Assembly (NCBI GenBank): GCA_026874595.1
Contig: CM049310.1
Coordinates: forward strand, 80,471,056 to 80,535,055
DNA length: 64,000 bases
Direction: 5' to 3'
DNA from: Sipunculus nudus
Lineage: Eukaryota; Annelida; Sipuncula; Golfingiida; Sipunculidae
A model generated the notes under the pieces. The model worked only from the letters and a program-made list of their open reading frames with translations. It ran no database searches and was not told where the DNA came from. Numbering within the stretch: the stretch's first letter is position 1; each line of letters starts with the position of its first letter. Made by a program: the position numbers and the translations under genes. Below, piece after piece: positions 11,355 to 22,430 of this stretch.

Positions 11355-12935
11355 ATGTCGCTTATTGACCGTAGCCTGCTATTGATTAATTTACCTGGGG
11401 ACTTCAAATTAAGTGATATCACTCACTTAATTAAATTGCATGGAGATCCACAGTGTGTTGACAGGATTATCCCCCGTGACAACTCAGCTTTTATTGTATT
11501 CCATAAAGCTGATGATGTGGTTAGTGCTAGGAAATCCTTAGATGGTTGTCAGATAAGTGAGCAGGTAGTGAGGGTGGAAACCGTTCAAGCTGAGTTAGAG
11601 CAGGCTTTAACTCAGTGCTACTATGCTCTACCTAAACCACCATTTGATGTTAAAGGTTTTGTTAAGCAACTGTCTTCGCTGTCAGTTGAAGACAGACAAC
11701 TGTTGACAGAAGCTCTTGGGACTGGATCTGGCAAGCAGACAGAGCAAGCCACTCCCGGCAGACCACTACCCAAGCAGTCGGACCAGGAAGTCCGTGTTGA
11801 GGAAGGTCAACCATTTCGGTCGCCGTGGCGTACATCAGTCACGACACAAGTATGTGCACCCCTGCCTTTTAGGACACCACACGTAGCGTATCGTTTGGCA
11901 TCGTCTGATGGAATGTACACATGTGCACCAGTAGCAACATCTCAGGTTCCGAGGTATGAGGGCCCAGCATCGAATACGTTCTTCAACTACCAACCTGCTG
12001 TTACATCACCAAGTTTACATCCTTATGGTTACATACCCCCAGCAAATCCACCCAGACTGACGACTTTCTCTGGAGAGGGCATGAAAAGAGAGACATCTTA
12101 TCAGCAATGGCGACATGAGGTGCGCAGTCTGATCAGACAGGGGCTTTATCCAGATCATCAGATCGTACAGGCCATCGTGAAGTCTTTGAAGGGACAGGCA
12201 GGACAATTCGCGATCCGTTTAGGGGAGGAGGCAACCTCGGCTGAGATAGTCAACAAGCTAGACAAGATCTATGGAAATGTGTTTCCATCAGAGGTCGGCA
12301 TGGAACAGTTCTTCTCCGCGAAACAACACAAGGGAGAGACTATAGCAGAATGGAGTTGTAGACTGGAGGATTTCTATTCCCGTGGCAACAAGTCACTTAT
12401 TATAGCCACTGCTGGACCAAATATATTGAAGTCTAAGTTCTTCACGGGACTTCGCTCGGAGCAGATCCAAAATGAGATTCGCCATAAAGTCGAGAATGCC
12501 ACTTACGAACAACTGATCGTAGAAGCCAGAGCGGCAGAGTTACGACTAAAGGATCTACCCCAGGACATCAAGGCAAGAGTCTATGCAGTAGAAACAAAGA
12601 AACCCACTGAGACGTCACCCATCAAACAGCTGGAATTACTGACGAGACAGCTATCAGAGAAAGTAGATGAGATGGTGAGAGGAATGAGAGACCTGGAAAA
12701 ACGATTGACCAATCTGGAGAGGGGCACCGGATCAAATACAACCTTCCAGAGCGATCACCAGTCCAGCCAGACTTCCTCCTACAACAACCATGCTAGCGGA
12801 CACAAACTGGGTAACAATGCTACCAGCAACGAGGGTCGGCGTCTGAATAATCAGCCAGGATCACTCCAGTTCAGAGGCCATTGTTGGCAGTGTGGCGTGT
12901 ACGGACACAGGGCAGCTGACTGTCATTTAAACTAG
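11355..12935 (+). CDS. gag: Gag polyprotein, candidate RRM-like N-terminus, PNMA/Arc-like capsid, zinc knuckle
   Basis: A 526-residue structural protein that would form the particle and package the RNA. ATG at 11355 sits in a good context (GGCAAGATGTC). Residues 7-75 have the spacing of an RNA-recognition motif: LLLINLP (8-14, RNP2-like), SAFIVFHK (44-51, RNP1-like) and a final VVRVE strand. About 75-220 is a linker with a Pro-rich part. About 225-410 is an all-helical capsid-like region with the pattern of Ty3/gypsy, Arc and PNMA capsids (SYQQWRHEV; GETIAEWSCRLEDFYSRG). About 420-455 is a predicted coiled coil (ELLTRQLSEKVDEMVRG). It ends in one CX2CX4HX4C zinc knuckle (C510, C513, H518, C523). 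The last two sense codons, TTA AAC, are the slippery site for -1 frameshifting into pol. The RRM and PNMA resemblances are judged by eye. Confidence 0.9.
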   Translation: MSLIDRSLLLINLPGDFKLSDITHLIKLHGDPQCVDRIIPRDNSAFIVFHKADDVVSARKSLDGCQISEQVVRVETVQAELEQALTQCYYALPKPPFDVKGFVKQLSSLSVEDRQLLTEALGTGSGKQTEQATPGRPLPKQSDQEVRVEEGQPFRSPWRTSVTTQVCAPLPFRTPHVAYRLASSDGMYTCAPVATSQVPRYEGPASNTFFNYQPAVTSPSLHPYGYIPPANPPRLTTFSGEGMKRETSYQQWRHEVRSLIRQGLYPDHQIVQAIVKSLKGQAGQFAIRLGEEATSAEIVNKLDKIYGNVFPSEVGMEQFFSAKQHKGETIAEWSCRLEDFYSRGNKSLIIATAGPNILKSKFFTGLRSEQIQNEIRHKVENATYEQLIVEARAAELRLKDLPQDIKARVYAVETKKPTETSPIKQLELLTRQLSEKVDEMVRGMRDLEKRLTNLERGTGSNTTFQSDHQSSQTSSYNNHASGHKLGNNATSNEGRRLNNQPGSLQFRGHCWQCGVYGHRAADCHLN

Positions 12936-12989
12936 GATCGGCCAAATTCGTGGGACAGAATTTGGACCGTAGTGGTCAAAATAGTCCCA
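12926..12989 (+). promoter_or_regulatory. Programmed -1 frameshift signal: slippery heptamer plus H-type pseudoknot
   Basis: Gag ends CAT TTA AAC TAG, giving the canonical heptamer T-TTA-AAC at 12926-12932 in the correct register. Pol is in the -1 frame and is open from the heptamer. After a 6-nt spacer, stem 1 pairs 12939-12949 with 12958-12965 plus 12967-12969 (11 bp, one bulged A at 12966). The loop segment TGGGAC at 12951-12956 pairs with GTCCCA at 12984-12989 (6 bp, stem 2). The connecting loops are 1 nt (12950), 1 nt (12957) and 14 nt (12970-12983). These dimensions fit classical frameshift pseudoknots. Pairing was checked by hand and not folded by software. Confidence 0.88.
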
Positions 12990-14281
12990 ATGTCAACCAG
13001 AAATTGATCGGTCAAGCAAGTGAAGTAGACATCATCGTCAATGACCAGCCATGTAAAGCCCTCTTAGACACCGGATCAATGGTTAGTACTATATGTGACT
13101 CTTTCTGTAACAAGCTAGGATTAGAGGTTTGGCCGCTGGAGGAGCTAATTCGACTAGAGGCAGCAGATGGGCAGTCACTAGAGTACCTGGGTTATACAGA
13201 AATAGAACTGAAGGTAAAAGGTCTCCCACAGCTGAGCAGTGTCATCGTAGCCTTGGTTGTACCAGAAACTACTTACCGAAGCAGAGTTCCAGTGTTGATT
13301 GGCACCAATGTATTGCAGTTGAGCAGCAATGACGAGAGCATATTGGCTACCAACATTCCGAAACCGTGGAAACTAGCTTTTGGTAATCTATCGGAGAACC
13401 AGAGAACAGCTCATCAATCCGGTGCAATAGGTTCTGTGATAACGACAAAACCTATTCTTATACAGCCACACACCCGGCAACTGGTACAAGGACTTACCCA
13501 TGCCACAAGAGGATACTGTAAACAGGTTCATGTACTTGCAGAAGGATCAATGACTTTACCAGGTGGGTTGGTTGTATCTCCCGTGTTGCAGAAACTTGGA
13601 GCAAGGATGTCAGCACAACAAGTATATGTTGAGATTAATAACCACTCTGAGAAGGCGGTTGCCATACCAAGCAGAAGTAAGCTCTGTGATGTACATCAAG
13701 TGGAAGTGGTACCAGTGGATTCAACTCAGGAAAATAAAGACTCTCCCAGGGAGGAATTCCCGTATTCCTACCATGAGATGCTCTCTGCCGAGCTAAACAA
13801 AGACCAGGTGACAGAAGTAGAACAACTCTTATCAAAATGGCGTGATGTGTTCTCCTTGCATGATCTAGACCTTGGGCAGACAGACTTGGTGAAACACAAG
13901 ATCAAACTACAAGATGACCGACCATTCAAAGAAAGGCACCGAAGGATACCACCTGCTATGCTTGAAGAAGTCCGGAAACATGTGCAGGAGATGTTAGATC
14001 TCGGAGTAATCAGGAAATCTGACAGTCCCTATACATCCAATGTCGTTCTGGTCAGGAAGAAAGACGGAACTCTCAGATTTTGCATAGACTTTAGGCAACT
14101 TAACTCAGTGACAGTGAAGGATGCATACGCCCTTCCCCGAATTGAAGAAACTTTTGATAGTTTACATGGTTCCAAGTGGTTCAGCACCCTTGATCTGAAA
14201 AGTGCATATTGGCAGGTGGAAATAGAGGAACAAGATAAACCAAAGACAGCGTTTGCGGTAGGGCAGGTTGGTTTTTTTTAG
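12933..14281 (+). CDS. pol: Pol part 1: aspartic protease and N-terminal half of reverse transcriptase, ends at in-frame TAG
   Basis: Read in the -1 frame from gag. The aspartic protease active site ALLDTGS lies at 13058-13078 (DTGS at 13067-13078), followed by a flap and LIGTNVL. RT begins near 13900 with the usual entry segment (ERHRRIPPAMLEEV), then GVIRKSDSPYTSNVVLVRKKDG, LRFCIDFRQLN and the first catalytic Asp in STLDLKSAYWQ. The frame is stopped by TAG at 14279-14281, just after a run of eight T, and continues in the same frame at 14282. The stop separates RT motif B from the YLDD box, so this copy should yield a truncated, inactive RT unless the stop is suppressed or is a base-call error. 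Confidence 0.88.
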
Positions 14282-16201
14282 TGCCAGCGCATGCCGTTCG
14301 GATTGACCAATGCACCAGCCACGTTCCAACGTCTAATGGAACAGTGCATGGGCGATCTACACTTGAATTCGTGTTTACTGTATTTGGACGATATAGTTGT
14401 TTTCAGTCGGACGTATGAGGAACACATTGAGAGACTTGAGGCAGTGTTCAACCGGTTGAGGAACGCAGGCTTAAAGTTGAAGGCTTCTAAATGTAACTTC
14501 TTCCAGACGTCTATTAAGTACCTTGGACATGAAGTATCCGAAGGAGTATCCCCCGATCCAGATAAGATTCGATGCGTTCGAGAGTGGTCGATACCAAGTA
14601 ATGCCAAACAACTCCAGAGCTTTTTAGGTTTTGCAGGGTTCTACCGACGATTCATAAAGGATTTTTCTAAGATCGCCAAACCACTGTACGAGTTAACTCA
14701 AGGCGCTGGTGCTCACCGAAAGAAAACAAAGAAATCGACAGAATCAGGTAACAACATTTTCAGATGGGAAGATCGTCACCAAGCAGCATTTGAACAGCTT
14801 ATTGAACTGTGTACCTCTGCACCCGTGCTTGCTTTCGCGAATTTTGCTAAACCGTTCTCTGTGCATGTGGATGCCAGTGGTGAGTCCTTGGGAGCAGCAT
14901 TATATCAAAAACAACCGGATGGAACCGAACGGCCCATAGCTTTTGCCAGTCGAGGATTAAGGAACGCAGAAAACCGGTACCCTGTTCACAAACTGGAATT
15001 TTTGGCGCTAAAATGGGCTATCACAAAGAAATTTCATGACTATTTGTATGGAAGCACGTTTACGGTGAAAACTGACAACAATCCCTTGACGTATATCCTT
15101 ACCTCAGCGAAGTTAGATGCAACAGGTCACCGATGGGTTTCAGCACTGGCCAACTATAACTTCACCATCGAATACCGGTCTGGCCGACGAAACATCGATG
15201 CAGATTCGTTATCACGCATAAAATGGCCACAAGAGTGTCAGGTAATCGAAAATCAAGTCGTATCGGCCATTTTTAACACAGAAATGCCAACCAGTGGATT
15301 TGTAGAAATTTTATCTCTATCTGAGAATGCTGTACCTCTACTGGAGAATACAGTACTAAACCAAAGGTCAGTTTCTGATTGGGTGAAGCTCCAACGGAAA
15401 GACCCAGTTCTAAAAAGATGCATAGACATGCTAGAAGGAAACCCAACTATGACACCCGACAATGATCCATACTGGCGAGAGATGCGTAGTTTATGTCGGG
15501 GGAAGAAGCTGTGTCTACGAAATGGTGTATTGTACCGTCAGCGCCTGCAGAACAATGAGGTGTCTTTCCAATTAGTGCTCCCGTTCACCCACCGGAAGGA
15601 AGCAATAACCAGATGTCATGACCAGGTTGGCCACCCAGGACGTGATCGGACCATGGAACTTCTAAGAGGTAGATTTTTCTGGCCCGGAATGTCGAATGAC
15701 GTGGAAGAGTATGTAGCCCAATGTGGAAGGTGTGTTCGTCGAAAAACACTTCTAAAACCACAAGCGCCATTGGTCAGTATCAAAACGAGCCAACCCCTGG
15801 AACTGGTTTGTATGGACTTTCTTTCTATTGAAACGTCAAAAGGGGGATACGAGAATGTGCTAGTGGTTACAGATCACTTCACCCGATACGCTCAAGCCTA
15901 CCCTACCCGGAATCAGACCGCTTATACAACAGCTAAAACACTGTTCGACAACTTCATCATTCACTATGGGTTTCCATCAAAATTGCATAGTGACCAAGGA
16001 CGACAGTTTGAAAGCAACACGATCAAACACCTGTGTGAGATAGCTGGTATTGCTAAATCACGGACCTCACCATACCATCCGAGCGGGAACGGACAGTGTG
16101 AGCGGTTTAATCGTACGCTGTTGGACATGCTAGGCACACTCCAGCCCGAAGAGAAAGCTGATTGTAAAAAACTACATCGCTCCGATAGTCCATGCGTATA
16201 A
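14282..16201 (+). CDS. pol: Pol part 2: RT C-half, RNase H, integrase zinc and catalytic domains, ends by frameshift
   Basis: Same frame as part 1. [10 protein letters not shown] and the catalytic YLDD (14381-14392) complete RT. RNase H shows [24 protein letters not shown] and KTDNNPLTY, with the acidic residues expected there. Integrase has an HHCC zinc module near 15610-15745 (H-x4-H, then CGRC) and the catalytic triad D (VCMDFLS, near 15810), D (HSDQG, near 15990) and E (QCERF, near 16100), the last two 35 residues apart, the classical D,D-35-E. The frame closes at TAA 16199-16201 because reading shifts by one base near an A-run at about 16165-16171. The coding sense continues in another frame. 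Confidence 0.9.
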   Translation, partial: CQRMPFGLTNAPATFQRLMEQCMGDLHLNSCLLYLDDIVVFSRTYEEHIERLEAVFNRLRNAGLKLKASKCNFFQTSIKYLGHEVSEGVSPDPDKIRCVREWSIPSNAKQLQSFLGFAGFYRRFIKDFSKIAKPLYELTQGAGAHRKKTKKSTESGNNIFRWEDRHQAAFEQLIELCTSAPVLAFANFAKPFSVHVDASGESLGAALYQKQPDGTERPIAFASRGLRNAENRYPVHKLEFLALKWAITKKFHDYLYGSTFTVKTDNNPLTYILTSAKLDATGHRWVSALANYNFTIEYRSGRRNIDADSLSRIKWPQECQVIENQVVSAIFNTEMPTSGFVEILSLSENAVPLLENTVLNQRSVSDWVKLQRKDPVLKRCIDMLEGNPTMTPDNDPYWREMRSLCRGKKLCLRNGVLYRQRLQNNEVSFQLVLPFTHRKEAITRCHDQVGHPGRDRTMELLRGRFFWPGMSNDVEEYVAQCGRCVRRKTLLKPQAPLVSIKTSQPLELVCMDFLSIETSKGGYENVLVVTDHFTRYAQAYPTRNQTAYTTAKTLFDNFIIHYGFPSKLHSDQGRQFESNTIKHLCEIAGIAKSRTSPYHPSGNGQCERFNRTLLDMLGTLQPEEKADCKKLHRSDSPCV

Positions 16202-17258
16202 CTGTACTCCAAATGAGACAACTGGGTATGAACCATTTTACTTGATGTTCGGCAGACATCCACGTTTACCTGTAGATGTAGCGTTTGGCACTGGCGTTAA
16301 ACAGCAAAAACAAGGGTATGTCGAGAATCTGCGGAAGCGCTTGAGATTTGCATACGAGTTGGCTTCTAAGAACATCAGCAAGGCCCAACAACGACAAAAA
16401 CGGAATTACGATCTTCGAAGTAGAGGCGCCGTACTACAGCCAGGAGACAGGGTGCTTATCCGTAATCTCGCTGTTAAAGGGAAACAGAAACTATGTGATC
16501 GATGGCAGGAAACCATCTATAAAGTCGTGCGTCAAATTAATGATGATGTCCCAGTATACGAACTTGAGGCCGAATATGGGATTGGACCAAGGAAAACATT
16601 GCACCGCAATCTGCTTCTCCCGATAGGATATCTGTCGCCAGATGCTTCAGAGAAGGACACGCCGAATAACACCGAACATAGCACCAAGAAACGGCCAGTT
16701 ACACCAAAGGCGACGTCAAAACGTTCAGATAAAACCAGAAAAGTTGATGTCATCTCCAGCTCTGATGAGGAAGAATCTGAGGAGGAACCTATACGCATCA
16801 TGCCGCAGCCAAAACCCAGGAGAAATCTCCCGTGTCCGCGGCTATCACCGAATCCCAACGTCCCGGAAAAACCACAACCAACCCCTCGACGACACAGCGT
16901 GAGTGAGGCCCCGCCGGATGATCGCCCACTGATCGATCAGACGTCAACATCGGCAGAACCTAAAGGACCCGAGGGATCGCGGGATGATTTGGAGAGGGAT
17001 GGTACCTCAGACCTAGAAGAAACCAACCATTGCACTGACGAAACCGCAGAAGAGCCGTGTACTATGGACCAGTCTGTTCCCAGTATTCCTAGACGTTCGA
17101 ACCGTACCAAGAAGACGCCAATGTGGTATGATCCTTGTTCATATCAACAAACCTGTTGCTTACCATACTCAGAACCCCGGGAACCTTCTGTCATTCAAAA
17201 CCGTATAGTCGACCTAAAAAATCTAATAGATGCCCTTTCTCCATTGATGAATACGTAA
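16202..17258 (+). CDS. pol: Pol part 3: integrase C-terminal region and long acidic/proline-rich tail
   Basis: Continues integrase in the frame that starts near 16170. YEPFYLMFGRHPRLP is the typical end of the core. KRNYDLRSRGAVLQPGDRVL and the following beta-rich segment up to KTLHRNLLLP match the C-terminal DNA-binding module of gypsy integrases. There is no chromodomain. After about 16640 comes a tail of some 200 residues: basic, then acidic (SSSDEEESEEEP), then rich in Pro and Arg, ending near the stop at 17256-17258. The tail may direct interactions or target choice; that is inference. Confidence 0.85.
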
Positions 17259-17797
17259 TATGTATTTATATAATACACTTATCTATTGAGGTATTCATAA
17301 AACAGTGATGACTAGCTGAAACTGCTAATATTTATATAACACTTCTTAAGACAATTTTAGGTACTCGGGCCCTTTGACACACTGATTATTATTGATATAG
17401 GCACATCACATACCCAATATCATATCAGCAAACAGCATGAGCGATTTTGTTATCCTTTAATGGATATTGCCATCGCTGAGGTATTGGTCTGACCATGCAT
17501 ACCTTATGTTCATGTGTCAAGTGGTCATGGTACGCTATATCATGATTTTGATGATCTAGAGTTATTTGATAATGTAATGTTGTTGTAAGATGATCCAGTT
17601 TGTAAATAATAATATGCAAGCACCTATCAAGTAGACGATGTTGTAATGATACTTATAACCCACCGATATCATTGCTTGGGGTTAGTGATGCTGACTTCGT
17701 TTAACGTACACAAACAACTGACATATATTGTTGGATGTTGCATTTATTATATGGGAGTATGAATTTATCGTATTTAATGTCGGGACGACATTTTCTC
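17259..17797 (+). other. 3' non-coding region of the gypsy element
   Basis: About 540 bp between the pol stop and the polypurine tract. It has no env-like or other supportable frame. Confidence 0.7.
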
Positions 17798-17811
17798 AGG
17801 AGGGGGGAAAA
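17798..17811 (+). promoter_or_regulatory. Polypurine tract
   Basis: AGGAGGGGGGAAAA directly abuts the TG of the 3' LTR. This is the usual plus-strand primer site of LTR retroelements. Confidence 0.92.
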
Positions 17812-18828
17812 TGTGACCGGGTGCACTGCCGTTAGTTTAGTTTGTTTCATATTTGATGTGATATGCATACATTGTGTGCACCCTGTGTCTGTATTGGTCA
17901 GAGAGTAGCGCGCCAACTTGTAATCCTTCTCGGAGCATAGCACCTGGGTTGTCACCTTTGACCTGTTAATTAATATCCGTCATTTTATGTTTTTCATGCA
18001 GTAACAAGGCATACGTACATAAAAGTTGCCATTATAAGCGTTATATGCAATATCGGAAACGTATCCAGTACTTACACGTTTTTGTTCAACATTGATTTAA
18101 TTTGCTCCGTTGTTTCGTAATATTGTCCATTGACATGTTAATTATGTACCTGGTTTTGCCGCCAAGTTTCCGTCTAGCGTCACTTGGCAGACAACCGTTG
18201 AACTGGAGAGTTCAGTTTTTGTATATTTCTTGTCTCTCATTCCAGGTATGTAATTATCAGTGTATTTCCTGATTTAATTATTGTGTTAATGTAAACACAA
18301 CCCAGAACGTTATTCTATTTTCAAAGTCATGATAACGATGTTGTAGATGTATTATTTGTTGTAGTAATCTTGCATCACTCCGTAGTTCTATTTTTCCTGG
18401 TAATAACGATATCATAGACGTATTATTTGCTGTAGTAATCTTGCTGTAGTAATATTTTGCTAAGTTTGGTCAGAAAGGTAGCCTGATCACTGACATTTTT
18501 CATATACTTGCCAGCGCAGTGTATTATGATGGCGAGGTGTCGCTGTAAATACTGTACATTCTGTAACTGAGGCATATTTCGTAATTATGTATTATTTTGT
18601 AAGTCAGCAGGTCTGATCCTGTGCATTTTAAATTGTAAATATGACTTGGCAGACAACCGTTGAACTGGAGAGTTCAGTTTTTGTATATTTCTTGTCTCTC
18701 ATTCCAGCACAGTAAAAACTGTAAAGCACGCTGTGTTGTGCCTTGGATGAGGTCAGACGTCTGTGTGTGTGCGCCCCCACGACCCCAGTATTTTCCATTC
18801 TGCCACTGATGTGACAAATACTGCTACA
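17812..18828 (+). repeat. 3' LTR, 1017 bp
   Basis: Same length and ends as the 5' LTR, with three visible substitutions. It contains the same pair of 64-bp repeats. (TA)n follows immediately. Confidence 0.95.
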
Positions 18829-18846
18829 TATATATATATATATATA
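18829..18846. repeat. (TA)n tract, right flank of the gypsy insertion
   Basis: Continuation of the microsatellite interrupted by the element. Confidence 0.85.
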
Positions 18847-19033
18847 TCTAGTGACAGCAACCTGTGAGGATCTGCGTGAATGGAACTCAGTAACCGGAGA
18901 CTAATTTTCAGCAATATGAATGGTCTATCCAGCTCAATTACAACATTAGAACAGATTTCACCAAAAGCCAAATTATATGAATATGATTTTATGATTTTAT
19001 ATCATTTTAGTGACTATCGTCATGTCCTGGTTC

Positions 19034-19037
<4 letters not shown>

Positions 19038-19074
<37 letters not shown>
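19038..19074. repeat. (GA)n microsatellite
   Basis: Pure GA dinucleotides followed by a short G-run. Confidence 0.95.
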
Positions 19075-19080
<6 letters not shown>

Positions 19081-21598
19081 AGTTTGTGTGTGATTTTATG
19101 TGTCTGTGTGCTTGTGCAACATAGATGACGGGTTTTATAGCGCACGGGAGATGAACCAGTCAGTTAGCTCAAGAATATTAAGCTTCACTCTTTCTTCCTA
19201 ATCCATAACCCGCAGGGGTTTCACAACCAGTGAACAAGGTTATCGGCTTAATCTCATGAAAGCTCTACACGAACATGATCAAGATATATGATCTAAGCAC
19301 ACATAGAAACAATCCTGAAAGGTTGCCTAGACTTATGGGGATCTCTTCTTAGTGCGATTGCCCATGCAGCGTAAGAGTACTTGGAAAAGGCCTAGAAAAT
19401 GGCTCTAATGTCTACTCAAGCGAAAACATAATGCAGACACTCATGCACATATTTATAAGTCGTAGCAGCACATGATCGAAAATCCACTGCTCACTTGAAA
19501 GCTTATATATTTCAGATGACACGGCGACCCGAAATACCAGAATATTCGGGGCGAGTCGACTATGTAAAGTTAGATGTGTTCCTTATGAACCCATCTACTC
19601 TATAACCATAATGTGAAATTTTTAATCAACTAACATCCCCCACACGTATAAATGCTCATCTTGTAGAATAAATTTATCTTCCTTTTAAACATTTAAGACC
19701 CCCCCCCCCCTGTTATGTAAACAAACACGTAAACTGCGGCCCTTTTATCCTATCAACATTGTCATTATATTACTTGACCACGCTGACTAACAGTACGTGA
19801 CATGTACAAATTTATTATATTATTAATTGAAAATCAGTAATATTGCCCTTTAACTACACCTTAAATCATGAAAATTACAGCACTGAAAAATATTTGTCGA
19901 ATAAGAGTCAAGTTGGAACTGAACACTCTCTAGGGCTACGCACGCAAACAAGTATTAATTGTAAGGCCTCTGTGGGGAAGTCCATAAGAAGCAGGCTAAA
20001 ATATTTGTCCGGTAGGGAAGGAATGTTTAATTTTACGAACTAAAACAAGAATATAAAATGTGTTTTTCTGATGCATATGAAAATACATAGTTTAATCCAT
20101 TTTCATTTTTAATTCATTTATTCCAATAATGACAGTTTGCCTTTTATTAATTCACGTAATGATTAATTTAAAGGACATGATCAGGAGCAATATTATATCT
20201 ATCCTTTCACACTATCAATTCATTTTTGCTTATACAAAATTTTCCAGAAAAATCTATCCCTGCACATAGTTTCAGTTCCTAACCTTAAGCTTTTTAAAAC
20301 CTTGTTATTGTTCCCCGTGTGAGTAAACACAGTCCACGTGTGTCTGTTTACGTGACCGGAGGTCCGATTTTTTTGCGCATGCGTGACAGATTTCAACCAA
20401 AGAGTTATAATGCCCTAATAAGGCAAAAGGCAGTAAGTGCTCTAACTATGATTTTGAGTAATTGCCCTTTAAAGTGTTTTAAGTGTCCCATTAAGGCCAT
20501 TATCTGCAGGTACCGAACTTTATATTTTATATGTACGGTATAATAGCAGTATTTAACTGTTTACTCGAGGAAGTATTCCAACCATTTGTTTTTTAAATAT
20601 TGCAAGAACTGTCTTTTACCTCATTACTGCAGAAGCGATTATATGTCACCTCCCACAGGCAAAAAGTAGTAACTGCACAGTCGATGATTCTGAATTTGAA
20701 TAATTACCCTTCTAAGTGGTTTAAGTGTCACATCACACCATTAACACCAAAATTTTCCAGACTGTCGTAAACATCACCTTAAAACAATGGCCACAACATC
20801 ACAAAATACACTTGTAAACCAATACTTATATAAGGCATATATTAAAAATAAACCACAAATGCTACTAATACAAACTACTAATACAAGTAAATGTATTTTC
20901 CTATAGGCATTTTGTTAAAAATAATCTATAATATTTTTCCTTTATGGTTGGATTTATTTTGATTTTTGCGATTTTACCATCTCTTACATGATCATTAATC
21001 AGAACTTGAAAAATAAAGTTAGTCTATTTTTTATAACATAATGCCTATTAATGATTCTACTTAGACCATCACTTTAATACATTTATATCACTAAAATCGA
21101 CCAGAACAGTCAACAATTCGTTGAACTTCTAATAAAATTGTGTCAAGAATGAAGATAATATTGATAATGAACCTTAGGACATGATTATAGAAATATTAAC
21201 CTAAGACTGTATTCAGCTACAAGCAGAGTCGGTTTAGATATTTTAATATGGGTTATCAATCATGCCCATTGATGTCTGAAATCCGCTTAACCTGGCATCA
21301 TACTAAGTTCAGTTTCCCAACGAGATTGTTAAACGTAAAGATCTTTTTAAAAAATATTTAAAAATTACTTTTTTTGAGGGGATATGTCGGAAAAAATTAC
21401 CACAGCCTGTCAGCATATAAACTTTCATCTTCCCTGGGCTGATGGTCAAACTTTATGCTCGGGTAATGATCCATTTTCTGAGCTTTTGAAGTATTAAAAC
21501 TTGTGTCTGTGCTTCCTAGCAAAAATATAGGACAGCTATTTACGGTAAAGTATACTGAAATTTAGTGAAAACTCGAATATTTCTTTATGCGAAGCGTG

Positions 21599-22026
21599 AT
21601 CTTTGCGTCTAAAAAGAATGTCCTCTGTTGGGGTGTAAATAAGTATAAATTTAAAAAATAAAAAAAAAATGATTAAATATGAAAACAATTTTCATGTAGT
21701 TGTGGTACCAGTCTTCAGCAGCATTTCAAGATTTTCAGGGATAAATTATTAGATCAAATGTCATAAAAATAAACGTGTGTCTGTTTACATTTCAAGGCCA
21801 CGTGACCGGAGGTCCGATTTTGCGCATACGTGACAGATTTCAACCAAAGAGTTTTAGATCTTTGCGTCTAAAAAGAATGTCCTCTGTTTGGGGGTAAAAA
21901 TTGTAAATTTAAAAAAAAAAAGATTAAATATGAAAACATTATACATGTAGTAATGGTACCAGTCTTCAGCAGCATTTCAAAATTTTCAGGGATAAATTAT
22001 TAGATCAAATGTCATAAAAATAAACA
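21599..22026 (+). repeat. Tandem duplication, period about 258 bp
   Basis: GATCTTTGCGTCTAAAAAG starts at 21599 and again at 21857. The shared part (up to ATGTCATAAAAATAAAC) is about 170 bp with scattered changes. The spacer holds the GTGACCGGAGGTCCGATTTT segment also found at 20353. Confidence 0.75.
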
Positions 22027-22430
22027 TAGCCCTTCCAGAAAAGTCTGATCCTGTATAAATTTACTAAAATTTACTATTACATACTAAGAAATTCCTCCAG
22101 TAACTGTAAGAGGGCATGGTAGTTATTTCTTACCCCCCCCCCTACACACGCAAGACAATATAGTGGCATATAAAGTTTTGATACCATTTTGCCATTTCTG
22201 CTCAGTGGAAGGATAGACCTACGGCTGAATTATGTGATTCTTAAAATTACAATTAAAGCCTTTTCTTTCGTCCAAAAAGACCTGTTAGGACTCTGTATGT
22301 CTAGCTGGAACTTCAATATTACTGAGGATATTATTTGAACCCTTCGAATTTAGAGCGAGAACTGAAATATGTCACAGACAATTAGCATTCCGAATTCAAT
22401 AACAATCAATCTAACTTATATAAAATGTGG

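Larger units (their letters stand above)
7997..18828 (+). mobile_element. Full-length Ty3/gypsy LTR retrotransposon, 10.8 kb
   Basis: The element has 1017-bp LTRs starting TG and ending CA, a primer-binding site, a 2.3-kb leader, gag, pol with PR-RT-RH-IN order, and a polypurine tract next to the 3' LTR. No env-like frame is present. RT-RNase H-integrase order and the zinc-knuckle Gag place it with Ty3/gypsy (Metaviridae). By eye the two LTRs differ at three positions in 1017, so the insertion is young. Pol is interrupted by one in-frame TAG and one frameshift, so this copy should not make a complete Pol unless these are sequencing errors or are suppressed. It would replicate through RNA in cytoplasmic Gag particles and insert in the nucleus. 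Confidence 0.95.
18847..22430. other. Intergenic AT-rich DNA with small repeats
   Basis: No gene is supported. It holds a (GA)n tract at 19038-19074, C-runs near 19699 and 22133, and diverged copies of a GGCAAAAGGCAGTAAGT motif (20423 and 20655). A segment at about 20335-20405 containing GTGACCGGAGGTCCGATTTT is repeated near 21775-21852, next to a 258-bp tandem duplication. Confidence 0.4.

Noticed and set aside
17259-17797. env gene of an infectious gypsy-type element
   Set aside because: Only about 540 bp without a signal peptide, fusion peptide or membrane anchor in any frame.
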